This document shows positions 18,247 to 26,111 of a stretch of 64,000 bases of DNA, piece after piece. The translations under genes and the position numbers were made by a program. The notes under the pieces are model-generated. The model ran no database searches. It was not told the DNA's origin and saw only the letters and a program-made list of their open reading frames with translations. Numbering within the stretch: the first letter of the stretch is position 1; each line of letters opens with the position of its first letter. The stretch comes from Hydrogenophaga sp. NFH-34 (GTDB lineage Bacteria > Pseudomonadota > Gammaproteobacteria > Burkholderiales > Burkholderiaceae_C), in the NCBI RefSeq assembly GCF_021401345.1, contig NZ_JACBGE010000004.1, positions 124,001-188,000 on the forward strand, written 5' to 3'.

Positions 18247-19913
18247 GCCACCCTCCGTTCGGGAACCGCCGCGCCGGGGGCTTCGGCGCCGGCCACCAGA
18301 TCTTCCAGCCGCACGGTGCGGTCCATGCCCGCGGCCAGCGCGGCGTCGTGGGTGGCGACGATCAGCGTGCGGCCCCGGGCAAGCTGCCGCAGGGCCTCGA
18401 TCACCCGGGCGCGGGTTTCCGGATCGAGGTGTGCGGTCGGCTCGTCGGCCAGCAGCAGGCCGGCGCCGGGCGCCACGGCCGCGCGCGCCAGCGCCAGCCG
18501 CACGAGTTCCCCGCCGGAAAGGCCGGCTCCGCCCTCGCCCAGACCGCCCTCGGGCGTCGCCCCGGCCACCGTCTCCAAATGGGCAAACCGCAGCGCCTGG
18601 GCCACCGTTTCTCGGGTGGCACCGGGGCGCTGCAAGGCCACGTTGTCGCGCACCGTGCCGGCAAACACGTGGGGCCGCTGCCCGATCCAGGCCATGCCCT
18701 CGCGCAGGCCAGGTGCGTGTTCGTCCGTCATCGGCAAACCACCGACGCGCACCTCGCCCGCCGTCAGCGGCAGCAGGCCGGCCAGTGCCGCCAGCAACGT
18801 GGTCTTGCCCGCACCGCTGGGGCCCACCAGGGCCACATGCTCGCCGGCGCGCACCTGCAGGCTGACGCCGCGGAACACCACCGCCCCGTCGCCATAGGCC
18901 AGCGTCGCATTGCGCACCTCCACCTCGGGAGGCAGCGGGCGCGCACCGCTGGACGCTGAGGCGGCCGGCGCCAGAGCGCCGGGCAAGGCCAGGCCGGGCT
19001 GCGCCAGTTGCGCGAGCGAGGCCAGCGCGGCCTCGCCGGCGGCGCGGTCGTGCCAGGCGGCAGCCAGATCGCGCAGGGGTTCAAAAAACGCGGGCGCCAG
19101 CATCAGGATGAACAAGCCCTCGCCCAGGCTCAGGCGTGCGCCCCAGGCACCCCCCGGAATCTGGCCGAGCAGATGAAAACCCACATACACCGCCACCAGC
19201 GCCACCGCCAGCGCCGAAAACAGCTCCAGCGAGGCCGACGAAAGAAAAGCGATGCGCAGCACGCGCAGGGTGCGCACCCGCAGCGATTCGGCCACCGCGC
19301 GCAGGCGCAGCGCGGTCGCGTCGACCGCGCCCAGCGAACGCAGCGTGGACAGGCCACGCAGGCGATCGAGCAGCAGCCCGTTCATCTGGCCCAGCGCCAC
19401 CATCTGCGCTTCGCTCGCGGCCTGGGCGCGCCAGCCGATGATCGCCATGAACAGCGGGATCAGGGGCATCGCCAGCACAAGGATCAGCGCCGCCACCCAC
19501 GAGAACCAGGCCACCAGCCCCGCGATGACCAGCGGCACCCACCGCACCCGCCAGCGCGCCGGCTGGAAACGCACCAGCCAGGTCACGACCGCCTCGGCCT
19601 GCTCACCAAGCACGCTGGCCGCCAGGCCCGAGGCGGGCCGGTTCCGGTCCAGTGGCGACCGGCTCGCGAGCGCCCGCACGGCCTCGGCCCGCAGCCCATG
19701 GACAAAATCGCGCGCCTGGTCGAACACCCGGCGCGCGCCCCAGGCCTCCAGCGTGGCACGCACCAGCCCCAGCAACAGCAGGCCCAGCGCCGGCCCCCAC
19801 ACGGCATCCAGCGCACCGCCATCGGCCAGCCGCTGCACCGCCAGCGCGAGCAAGGCCGCCTGCGGTACCCACAGCAAAGCGGCAGCACCCTGGGCAGAAG
19901 CACCCGGCCCCAT
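18243..19913 (-). CDS. cydD: thiol reductant ABC exporter subunit CydD
   Basis: 556 residues from ATG 19913 with a GAGG ribosome site. The frame stays open upstream, but no better start is seen. Exporter-type membrane domain, then Walker A GPSGAGKTT, signature LSGGELVRLALARAAV, Walker B LLLADEPTAHLDP and H-loop VATHDAALA. Conserved RNRPASGLAASVLGEQAEAV-like loop after the first helices. Forms the CydDC heterodimer with the product of the overlapping cydC. The 157 bases before it separate it from the DUF2946 gene and show no obvious terminator. Confidence 0.9.
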   Translation of the reverse strand: MGPGASAQGAAALLWVPQAALLALAVQRLADGGALDAVWGPALGLLLLGLVRATLEAWGARRVFDQARDFVHGLRAEAVRALASRSPLDRNRPASGLAASVLGEQAEAVVTWLVRFQPARWRVRWVPLVIAGLVAWFSWVAALILVLAMPLIPLFMAIIGWRAQAASEAQMVALGQMNGLLLDRLRGLSTLRSLGAVDATALRLRAVAESLRVRTLRVLRIAFLSSASLELFSALAVALVAVYVGFHLLGQIPGGAWGARLSLGEGLFILMLAPAFFEPLRDLAAAWHDRAAGEAALASLAQLAQPGLALPGALAPAASASSGARPLPPEVEVRNATLAYGDGAVVFRGVSLQVRAGEHVALVGPSGAGKTTLLAALAGLLPLTAGEVRVGGLPMTDEHAPGLREGMAWIGQRPHVFAGTVRDNVALQRPGATRETVAQALRFAHLETVAGATPEGGLGEGGAGLSGGELVRLALARAAVAPGAGLLLADEPTAHLDPETRARVIEALRQLARGRTLIVATHDAALAAGMDRTVRLEDLVAGAEAPGAAVPERRVA

Positions 19914-20070
19914 GGCAGGCGCCTCGGGTTGCGGGAGGGGAAGAGGATCGGAGACCAAAGAACGGCTTTCTGTGAAAGGCAGCAGGCGCAGGGGGGCGGA
20001 GAAGAACGGGAAGGGGCCGGCACCATCGCGCCCGCACACGCACTCCGGGGGGATGCGGCGGGGTGAGTGG

Positions 20071-20448
20071 TCAGCTGGCAGGAGGGGGCGCGCGGCTCGG
20101 ATGGGATAGCGCGACCACCTTGGTGCGCCCAGGCCCGGCCTTGTACGGCGGACACCCCTCGGCGCCAGCGACGGCCATCCGCCACGCCAAGGCCGGCGGT
20201 GGCACGGTGGCGGGCGAGTCCTGCTGGAGGCGGCAGTAGGTGCAGAGGTCCGTAGCGAACTGGTGGGGTCCGGCATCCCCCGGGCCCAGGGTGTCCAGAG
20301 CCACCTGCCGGACACCCGGACTCTCGCAAACATCCACCCACACCGTGGCGGCGCGGGCCGGCAGCAGTGCCGCCAGCAGCGGCATGGCCATCCCCCAGAT
20401 TACAGCCAGCAGCGTGAGCTGGATTACCCGGCGGCGATAGCGGCCCAT
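20071..20448 (-). CDS. DUF2946 family protein
   Basis: 125 residues from ATG 20448 (MGRYRRRVIQLTLLAVIWGMAMPLLAALLPARAA), a clear signal peptide or anchor. The mature part has WVDVC, then VRQVAL and a CTYCRLQ pair, the DUF2946 pattern. DUF2946 proteins often sit near copper or respiratory genes, and the Cys pair suggests a periplasmic metal or redox site, but function is unproven. A second member (21452-21859) shares WVD(V/I)C...VAL...CxYCxLQ. The two flank the divergent control region between the two oxidase loci. Confidence 0.8.
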   Translation of the reverse strand: MGRYRRRVIQLTLLAVIWGMAMPLLAALLPARAATVWVDVCESPGVRQVALDTLGPGDAGPHQFATDLCTYCRLQQDSPATVPPPALAWRMAVAGAEGCPPYKAGPGRTKVVALSHPSRAPPPAS

Positions 20449-20564
20449 GATCAGCACAGCATGCCTCCCTCGCCGCGAAACAACACACGCCCCCGCCGTC
20501 CGGGAACGGGCCGGGCGACGGGCATCAACCGCTGTGAGCAATAAGAGGAAAAATTGGGCATCCG

Positions 20565-20588
20565 AATTTTCAATAATTTCTGAAAATT
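20565..20588. promoter_or_regulatory. AT-rich inverted repeat, candidate regulator site
   Basis: AATTTTCA-ataatttc-TGAAAATT, perfect 8-bp arms, in an AT-rich island of otherwise GC-rich DNA about 120 bases upstream of the minus-strand DUF2946 gene. Its TTTCTGAAAAT core recurs at 20870-20885 just before the GbsR/MarR-like gene, so both may be sites for that regulator. Confidence 0.45.
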
Positions 20589-20686
20589 GAGGAAATTATG
20601 GATCTGGAAACGGGCACTGACCATCCCCCTTCATCGGCTGGGGTTTTGACGCAGCGAGCTGTCGCGCCCGAGTCACACGACCGGCA

Positions 20687-20700
20687 TTGACAAGCATCAA
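20687..20700. promoter_or_regulatory. FNR/CRP-family box 1
   Basis: TTGAC-AAGC-ATCAA fits the TTGAY-N4-RTCAA pattern bound by FNR/ANR/DNR/NnrR-type regulators. First of three such boxes between the divergent DUF2946-cyd side and the GbsR-oxidase side. The 20449-20904 stretch (456 bases) holds no gene, only these control elements. Confidence 0.65.
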
Positions 20701-20786
20701 GCCCCCCTCCATCCGCCATCGCACGCCGGGGCTCGGTAGTCCATGCAGGTCACCGCCCGTTTCGGCACCGGCGGCGGTCTAGACAC

Positions 20787-20800
20787 TTGACAGATGTCAA
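20787..20800. promoter_or_regulatory. FNR/CRP-family box 2
   Basis: TTGAC-AGAT-GTCAA, a perfect palindrome of the FNR/DNR class, 105-118 bases before the GbsR-like start codon. Confidence 0.68.
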
Positions 20801-20842
20801 AGACCGCAGCCTGCCTGGTGCCCGTGGGTTCTTACCGCCTGT

Positions 20843-20856
20843 TTGATCCGCATCAA
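20843..20856. promoter_or_regulatory. FNR/ANR box 3 (perfect consensus)
   Basis: TTGAT-CCGC-ATCAA is the exact FNR/ANR consensus. It lies 49-62 bases before ATG 20905, a position compatible with class II activation at about -41 of a promoter ahead of the regulator gene. This indicates control by oxygen limitation or nitrogen oxides. Confidence 0.78.
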
Positions 20857-20869
20857 AGGCTGCCTAAAA

Positions 20870-20885
20870 TTCAGGAAATTCTGAA
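20870..20885. promoter_or_regulatory. inverted repeat before the GbsR-like gene
   Basis: TTCAG-GAAATT-CTGAA, 5-bp arms, followed by AAATCC. It resembles the 20565-20588 element and sits 20 bases before ATG 20905, downstream of FNR box 3. This would suit autoregulation by the encoded MarR/GbsR-type protein. Confidence 0.45.
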
Positions 20886-20904
20886 AATCCCAAAAGCCCA
20901 CCGC

Positions 20905-21459
20905 ATGACCCCGACCATTGAAGCCTTCGTCGTTCACTTCGGTGAAATGGGCAGTCGCTGGGGCATCAATCGCACGGTGGGGCAGATCTACGCCCTGCTC
21001 TTCGTCTCGGAAACGCCCCTGAACGCCGACGAGATCGGGATGACGCTGGGCATTTCGCGCTCCAACGTGAGCATGGGCCTCAAGGAGCTCGAAGCCTGGC
21101 AACTGGTCACACTGTCACGCAAGACCGGTGACCGCCGGGAGTACTACACCACCCTGGGGAGCGTGTGGGACATCTTCAAGGCGGTGGCCGCGGAGCGCCG
21201 TCGCCGCGAGGTCGAGCCCACGCTGAGCATGTTGCGCCAGGCCCTGTTGAGCAAACCGTCTGGCAGCGAGGACCGCTACGCTCTGGAACGCATGCAGGAG
21301 ATGTACCAGCTTGCCGAACAGGCCAACAACTGGTTCGACGAGTTGCAGCGCCTGTCGCCGGAATCCCTGCAGCAACTCATGAGCCTTGGCAGCAAGGTCC
21401 AGAAATTCCTGGTCGTGAAGGAGCGCACCCGGAAGGCGTTGCGGGGCCCGCGTGCCTGA
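20905..21459 (+). CDS. GbsR/MarR family transcriptional regulator
   Basis: 184 residues from ATG 20905 (MTPTIEAFVVHFGEMGSRWGINRTVGQIYALL). An upstream start at 20794 would run through FNR box 3 and is rejected. The winged-helix region reads LNADEIGMTLGISRSNVSMGLKELEAWQLV with a KTGDRREYYT wing, as in GbsR-type MarR regulators, followed by a coiled C-terminal half. Preceded by three FNR-type boxes and two similar AT-rich inverted repeats. Its stop overlaps the DUF2946 start, tying it to the oxidase operon downstream. The ligand is unknown. Confidence 0.85.
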   Translation: MTPTIEAFVVHFGEMGSRWGINRTVGQIYALLFVSETPLNADEIGMTLGISRSNVSMGLKELEAWQLVTLSRKTGDRREYYTTLGSVWDIFKAVAAERRRREVEPTLSMLRQALLSKPSGSEDRYALERMQEMYQLAEQANNWFDELQRLSPESLQQLMSLGSKVQKFLVVKERTRKALRGPRA

Positions 21460-21859
21460 GAGCTGGCGAACCGGGCGCCGGCTGCATCGGCGCATAGCTA
21501 GGCTGCTTCTGTGGGCCATGATCCTGGGCGCCCTGGCTCCGGCCATCTCCCAAGCCCGCGCAGCGCAGCGGGGTATCGACTGGGTTGACATCTGCACGGA
21601 TCAGGGTGTCCTGCGCGTCGCCTTACCCGCCGACGACGGCACGCCCACAGCCCCCAAGGCAGCACTCAACGAGCATTGTGGTTATTGCATACTGCAGCAC
21701 CACACGCCGGTCCTGCCGTCGGCCGCCGCGTTGCTGCCGTTGGCCGGCGCGTTGAATGACCGGGTTCGCGTGGGTGGCGGCCACACCACCGGCTTCAAAC
21801 GCCTCGAGCGCAAAGCGAATCCCCCACGGGCACCGCCCCGCGCCAGACCTTCTCCCTGA
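21452..21859 (+). CDS. DUF2946 family protein
   Basis: 135 residues from GTG 21452, overlapping the regulator gene by 8 bases. Signal segment RRIARLLLWAMILGALAPAISQARA, then WVDIC, VLRVAL and HCGYCILQHH, the DUF2946 arrangement, with extra His next to the Cys pair. Exported and possibly metal-binding; function not known. It lies directly before the CydA-like/cytochrome c gene (130 bases) and is related to the minus-strand protein at 20071-20448, so a DUF2946 gene accompanies each oxidase. Confidence 0.75.
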   Translation: MPESWRTGRRLHRRIARLLLWAMILGALAPAISQARAAQRGIDWVDICTDQGVLRVALPADDGTPTAPKAALNEHCGYCILQHHTPVLPSAAALLPLAGALNDRVRVGGGHTTGFKRLERKANPPRAPPRARPSP

Positions 21860-21989
21860 GTCCTGCTTGAGGCCGTCCCACCAGACATGGGATGGGCCTC
21901 GCGTCGTCCGTGAACCATTCGGGTCCACGGTCTGGGGTGCTGCGCCATCGCGGCCACGCCCCTGCCCTTTTCATTTTTAGGAGAAACGT

Positions 21990-23393
21990 ATGGACATGCT
22001 TGGCATGTACCCGACGTTCTACGTCCCGGCCGTGGGTACGGCCTGGGTTATGGGCATCATCGGTGTGATACACGTCGTGGCGTCCCACACGTCGGTCGGC
22101 GCATCGTTTCTGTTTGCGCTGCTGGAAACCAAAGCCTATCGGGAGAACAAGCCGGAGCTGATGAGCTTCATCAAGAAGTACGGCATGTTCCTCCTGGTCT
22201 TCTCATACATCATCGGCTCCATCACCGGGCCAGGCATCTGGTACGCCATCACGGTGGCCAGCCCACGCGGCGTGGGGGGCCTGATCCACAACTTCGTCTG
22301 GGTCTGGGCGGCCGAGTGGGTCTACTTCACCGTGGAGGTAATCGGCGTCTATGCACTGGTCTACCTGATCGGCAAGGTGGATCCCAAGACGCACCTGAAG
22401 CTGACCTGGTCGTTTGCCCTGGCTTCATGGGCCACGATGCTGCTGATCGTCGGCATCCTGTCCTTCATGATGTGGCCGGGCCACGAGAACTGGTACCTCA
22501 CTGGCTCGACCAACGACGCCTTCTACAACCTCAACTTCTTCGCGCACCTGGGCACGCGCACGGGCTCCATGTTCGTGATGGCTGCGGTCGTGGGCCTCAT
22601 GGTGGCCAGCCGTATGCAGGATGCGTCGCTGCGCGCCAGCGTGGCCCGCTTCATCGCCCCGGTGGGACTTGTCGGTGGCCTGTTCGCGGTGATGATGTTC
22701 CTGTACTACCTGCAGACGCTGCCGAACAACGCCATCGTCATGCTCAACACCCACCTTCTGCCGGTCTATGCCCAGGGCATGGTCGCGGTTTTTGTGGTGT
22801 CGACGCTGTGGCTGCTGCTGGCCTGGTGGAAACCGCACCACATCCACACCTCGCTGGCGGTAGCGTTGTTCGCCTTCATTGCGGTGGTGGGCGTCTGGCC
22901 CGAAGAGCGCATGCGTGAATCCATGCGCAAGCCGTACGTGGCCGGCCAATACATCTACGGCAACCAAGTGATCGCACGCGACGTACCAGGCAAGGGCATC
23001 GAAGGCGAGGTAGACAAGATCGCGGAAAACGGCCTGCTCAAGCTGCACCCGTTCATCCCCGATCGACTGCGAACCGTGACCGACAGCAACCGCCTGGAAG
23101 TGGGACGCACGCTGGCGAAGATCGCCTGCGCCAACTGCCATGCGCTGGAATCCGGCGCCCCGCTGCGCAACATCCCGGACAAGTTCCATGGTGCCACGGA
23201 CGAAGACCTGATCGCCGCGTTCCTGAACGGCCCGCTCAAGCACGGCACCCAGCCCTACATGCCCCGCATCGACCTCCCCGAAGCCGAGGTTCAGGCCATC
23301 GCCCACTTCATCGCCACGGTGAACAAGGGCGTGGACATCGACGCGGTTATTGCCGAACAACGCACCTCCGTCGTGGACGCCAGAAAGGACTGA
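21990..23393 (+). CDS. cytochrome bd-superfamily subunit I fused to a C-terminal cytochrome c domain
   Basis: 467 residues from ATG 21990 after a strong TAGGAGAAACGT site. About nine hydrophobic helices in residues 1-310 have CydA-superfamily features: His28 in GVIHVVASHTSVGASF, YIIGSITGPGIWYAI, and AAEWVYFTVEVIGVYAL with two Glu. The GRQPW quinol motif of canonical CydA is absent. After residue 330 a soluble part carries the c-type heme motif CANCH (Cys380, Cys383, His384) and a likely Met ligand near 424 in QPYMPRIDL. This matches bd-superfamily families described as cytochrome-c-containing (OR-C type). Inferred to take electrons from cytochrome c and reduce O2 or another oxidant. Confidence 0.85.
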   Translation: MDMLGMYPTFYVPAVGTAWVMGIIGVIHVVASHTSVGASFLFALLETKAYRENKPELMSFIKKYGMFLLVFSYIIGSITGPGIWYAITVASPRGVGGLIHNFVWVWAAEWVYFTVEVIGVYALVYLIGKVDPKTHLKLTWSFALASWATMLLIVGILSFMMWPGHENWYLTGSTNDAFYNLNFFAHLGTRTGSMFVMAAVVGLMVASRMQDASLRASVARFIAPVGLVGGLFAVMMFLYYLQTLPNNAIVMLNTHLLPVYAQGMVAVFVVSTLWLLLAWWKPHHIHTSLAVALFAFIAVVGVWPEERMRESMRKPYVAGQYIYGNQVIARDVPGKGIEGEVDKIAENGLLKLHPFIPDRLRTVTDSNRLEVGRTLAKIACANCHALESGAPLRNIPDKFHGATDEDLIAAFLNGPLKHGTQPYMPRIDLPEAEVQAIAHFIATVNKGVDIDAVIAEQRTSVVDARKD

Positions 23394-23395
23394 CC

Positions 23396-24616
23396 ATGGA
23401 TATCGGAATCGTCATGAACACCATGCGTGACCCCGCTGGGGTACCCGCGCATCCGGTGCTGTTTCAAGCATTGATGGTCTTCACCTGGGTCTTTCATATC
23501 GCCTTTGTGCACCTGACCCTGGGCGCAGCCGGCCTATCGATTTACGCCTTCCACAAACGAGCAGAAAACCCGAATTGGGAAAGACTGTCCATAGCCATGA
23601 CCAAGGTGGCCAAGGTAGGCGTGTCGTTGCTGATCGTGCTGGGGGTGGCACCTTTGTTGTTCACACAGGTGATCTACGACCCGCAGTGGTACGCATCCAA
23701 CGTGCTCTCAGGGCGCTGGACCATCGCATTCATCTTTACGTTGATCGTCGCGTACTGCGCCTGGTTCGTCTTCTACTATGCCAACCACGAAGGCGCGAAG
23801 CGGCACATCGGTCTGTACGCTTGGGTAGCACTAGGACTGTTCTGCCTCGACGGTCTGATCATGCATGCACTCTCCTACCAGGCCCTGCTGCCTGACGAAT
23901 GGATGCGGTGGTATGCGCCCGACGGCATGCTCGACACACGAGGTGCAGCGCTGCACGCCATCCAGTGGCCACGCTACCTGTTCATCATGAGCCTGTCGGT
24001 GCCCGCAGTCGGTGTCTATCTGATCGCCTATGCCCACTACTTTGCCGTTCGCGAAGACCGCGAACCGGCCTACCGCTCGTTTGCCGTTGCCCTCGGTCGC
24101 CAGATCGCCAGTTGGGGGTTTGTACTGTCGGTCATTCCGTTGCTAGCTTGGCAATTCGCCCACCCAATCGGCTCTGGCCTGTCTCGTCACCCCATCGGCT
24201 GGCTCCTGGTGGCAACCGTGCTCGCGCTGGCGGTCTGGGTCCGCCGCTTTCCCCAACGCACCCATGGCTATGCGCCGTTGTCGGCCGGATGGGGGTTACT
24301 GGCCCTGTTGGCGGTCTGGCGGGAAGTGATCCGCGTGCAATTGCTGCGCCCTTTCGGCTACGACATCACGAGCTACACGGTTCATGCCGACTGGCCCTCC
24401 ACCGCGCTGTTTTTTGCCACTCTGCTGGGTGTGGGGGGGCTCGTCGGCGGGTTCTACCTCACGCTGCTGTACCGCTCGGGCCGCGTGCAAGGGATCTACA
24501 ACGCCGAACCCGGCGTCGCCCGACTCGGCAGCGCCGCCGTCGGCATTCTGAGCCTCTGGATCGCCGTGTTCTTCATCTACGGCATCTGGATCTGGGTCCG
24601 CAACAGCTTTCTCTGA
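23396..24616 (+). CDS. second CydA-like membrane subunit of the bd-superfamily complex
   Basis: 406 residues, about ten hydrophobic helices, starting 2 bases after the fused subunit gene. The N-terminal FTWVFHIAFVHLTLGAAGLS aligns well with CydA's YHFLFVPLTLGLS, with His34 at the heme-ligand position, rather than with the CydB GFDLG start. A second His (39) gives the same H-x4-H spacing as the fused subunit. No c-heme motif or GRQPW motif. It therefore looks like a CydA-derived partner that replaces CydB, as in CydAA' pairs. Spacing says the two are one complex. Enzyme activity is unproven. Confidence 0.75.
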   Translation: MDIGIVMNTMRDPAGVPAHPVLFQALMVFTWVFHIAFVHLTLGAAGLSIYAFHKRAENPNWERLSIAMTKVAKVGVSLLIVLGVAPLLFTQVIYDPQWYASNVLSGRWTIAFIFTLIVAYCAWFVFYYANHEGAKRHIGLYAWVALGLFCLDGLIMHALSYQALLPDEWMRWYAPDGMLDTRGAALHAIQWPRYLFIMSLSVPAVGVYLIAYAHYFAVREDREPAYRSFAVALGRQIASWGFVLSVIPLLAWQFAHPIGSGLSRHPIGWLLVATVLALAVWVRRFPQRTHGYAPLSAGWGLLALLAVWREVIRVQLLRPFGYDITSYTVHADWPSTALFFATLLGVGGLVGGFYLTLLYRSGRVQGIYNAEPGVARLGSAAVGILSLWIAVFFIYGIWIWVRNSFL

Positions 24617-24631
24617 ATCAGGAGTCCCTAC

Positions 24632-24979
24632 ATGACATCAACCACAAACACCGCAATCGCCCTTCTTCTGCTCCTGCTGGTCAGCACCGCTTCCCCAGCC
24701 AGGGCGCAATTCAGCGGGGTGGCGACCGACATGGGCGCCGGGCAGAAACGGGCTGCGGTCTGCTTTGCCTGCCACAACGCGAACGGCATCTCGAAAATAC
24801 CCGGTACTCCACATCTGGCCGGCCAGGAACGCGCTTACCTGGAAGCTGCCTTGCACGCCTACAAGGCAGGCACACGACAGAACCCGACCATGAATGCCAT
24901 GGCTCGCCCCCTGTCGGAGGCCGACATCCGCAACATCGCTGCGTACTACAGCCTGCTGAGCCGGACCCCGGCTCGCTGA
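24632..24979 (+). CDS. periplasmic class I cytochrome c
   Basis: 115 residues with a Sec signal (long Leu run, cleavage near SPARA-QF). The mature part holds CFACH (Cys44, Cys47, His48) followed by GISKIPGTPHLAGQ and a C-terminal PTMNAMARPLSEADIRNIAAYY, giving a Met ligand, typical of small c4/c5-type monoheme cytochromes. It starts 15 bases after the second membrane subunit, so it is probably the electron donor to the fused cytochrome c domain, carrying electrons from a bc1 complex or a dehydrogenase. Confidence 0.92.
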   Translation: MTSTTNTAIALLLLLLVSTASPARAQFSGVATDMGAGQKRAAVCFACHNANGISKIPGTPHLAGQERAYLEAALHAYKAGTRQNPTMNAMARPLSEADIRNIAAYYSLLSRTPAR

Positions 24980-24984
24980 GGACT

Positions 24985-25018
24985 CCTGCGCACGCGCCTT
25001 TCGGGGCAGGTGCGCAGG
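24985..25018. terminator. hairpin between convergent genes
   Basis: CCTGCGCAC ... GTGCGCAGG, a 9-bp stem with a 16-base loop that itself pairs partly, between the cytochrome c stop and the convergent SBF gene. No T-run follows on either strand, so factor-independent termination is uncertain. Confidence 0.5.
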
Positions 25019-25031
25019 GCCTGAGTCAGGC

Positions 25032-26042
25032 TCAGGAAACAGCCCGGGTGGTCGCCTCCGCAACGACCGGCGCAGCCACCTGGGGACGCCGTGCGTAGCG
25101 CTGGGCCAGCAAGGCGCACACCATCAGCTGCATCTGGTGAAACAGCATCACCGGCAACAGGATCGCGCCCACCTGCGGCGCGGCGAACAGCACCTTGGCC
25201 ATGGGCGCGCCGCTGGCCAGACTCTTCTTCGAGCCGCAGAACACGATGGTGATTTCGTCCTCCGTCGAGAACCCGCGGCGGCGAGCGACCCAGGTGGTCA
25301 CCGACAGCACCACTGTCAGCAACAGCGCACAGATGAACAGCAGCGCCAGCAGGGTGACGAGCGAGACGTTCCGCCACAGGCCCTCGATCACGGCCGCGCT
25401 GAAGGCGGTGTAGACCACCAGCACGATGGAGCCCTGGTCCACCAGCTTGAGCATGGTCGCGTGGCGCTTGACGAAACCGCCGATCCAGGGCCGCAGCAGA
25501 TGGCCCGCCACGAAAGGGGCGAGCAGTTGCAGGAAGATGCGGCCAATGGCGTCGAGCGAAGCGCCCGCGTTGCCGCCCGGCACCACCACCAGATTGACCA
25601 GCAGCGGGGTGATGAACACGCCCAGCAGCGTCGAGGCCGAGGCGCTGCACACGGCCGCCGGGATGTTGCCACGCGCCATGGACGTGAGTGCGATCGACGA
25701 CTGGACGGTGGACGGCAGCACGCACAGGTACAACACGCCCACGAACAGGCCAGCCGGCAGCAGCGGTGAAAGCACCGGCTGCAGCGCCAGGCCCAGCAGC
25801 GGGAACAGCACGAACGTGGACGCCAGCACCAGCAGGTGTAGCCGCCAATGCGTGATGCCGGCCAGCACCGCCTCGCGCGAAAGCCGCGCGCCGTGCAGGA
25901 AGAACAGCAGCGTGATGGCGGCGGTGGTCAGGCCATCGAACACACGGGCCATGACGCCGCTGACCGGCAGAACGCTGGCCAGCACCACCATGCCCACCAG
26001 GGTGAGGGTGAAGTTGTCGGGGAGGAATCTTGAACGTGCCAT
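25032..26042 (-). CDS. SBF-like (bile acid:sodium symporter family, YfeH-type) transporter
   Basis: 336 residues from ATG 26042 with ten hydrophobic helices. Family features: FLHGARLSREAVLAG, LCVLPSTVQSSIALTSMARGN, and FCGSKKSLASGAPMAKVLF, the last being typical of the YfeH/SBF-like group. Imports an unknown organic anion, probably with Na+. The LysR gene starts 70 bases away on the opposite strand with a shared inverted repeat, so it is likely the specific regulator. Confidence 0.85.
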   Translation of the reverse strand: MARSRFLPDNFTLTLVGMVVLASVLPVSGVMARVFDGLTTAAITLLFFLHGARLSREAVLAGITHWRLHLLVLASTFVLFPLLGLALQPVLSPLLPAGLFVGVLYLCVLPSTVQSSIALTSMARGNIPAAVCSASASTLLGVFITPLLVNLVVVPGGNAGASLDAIGRIFLQLLAPFVAGHLLRPWIGGFVKRHATMLKLVDQGSIVLVVYTAFSAAVIEGLWRNVSLVTLLALLFICALLLTVVLSVTTWVARRRGFSTEDEITIVFCGSKKSLASGAPMAKVLFAAPQVGAILLPVMLFHQMQLMVCALLAQRYARRPQVAAPVVAEATTRAVS

Positions 26043-26082
26043 GCCGCGATTGGACGCCAGGTTCCCACCCAAGTGAAATGGA

Positions 26083-26106
26083 TTAATCTGATAAATTCAT
26101 GATTAA
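26083..26106. promoter_or_regulatory. candidate LysR operator
   Basis: TTAATC-N12-GATTAA inverted repeat in the AT-rich divergent region between the SBF transporter and LysR genes, ending 5 bases before the LysR start. Confidence 0.45.
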
Positions 26107-26111
26107 CAATC

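Noticed and set aside
20794..20904. N-terminal extension of the GbsR-like protein from an ATG at 20794
   Set aside because: It would cover FNR box 3 and the inverted repeat, begins inside box 2, and adds residues not like the family start. ATG 20905 fits better.
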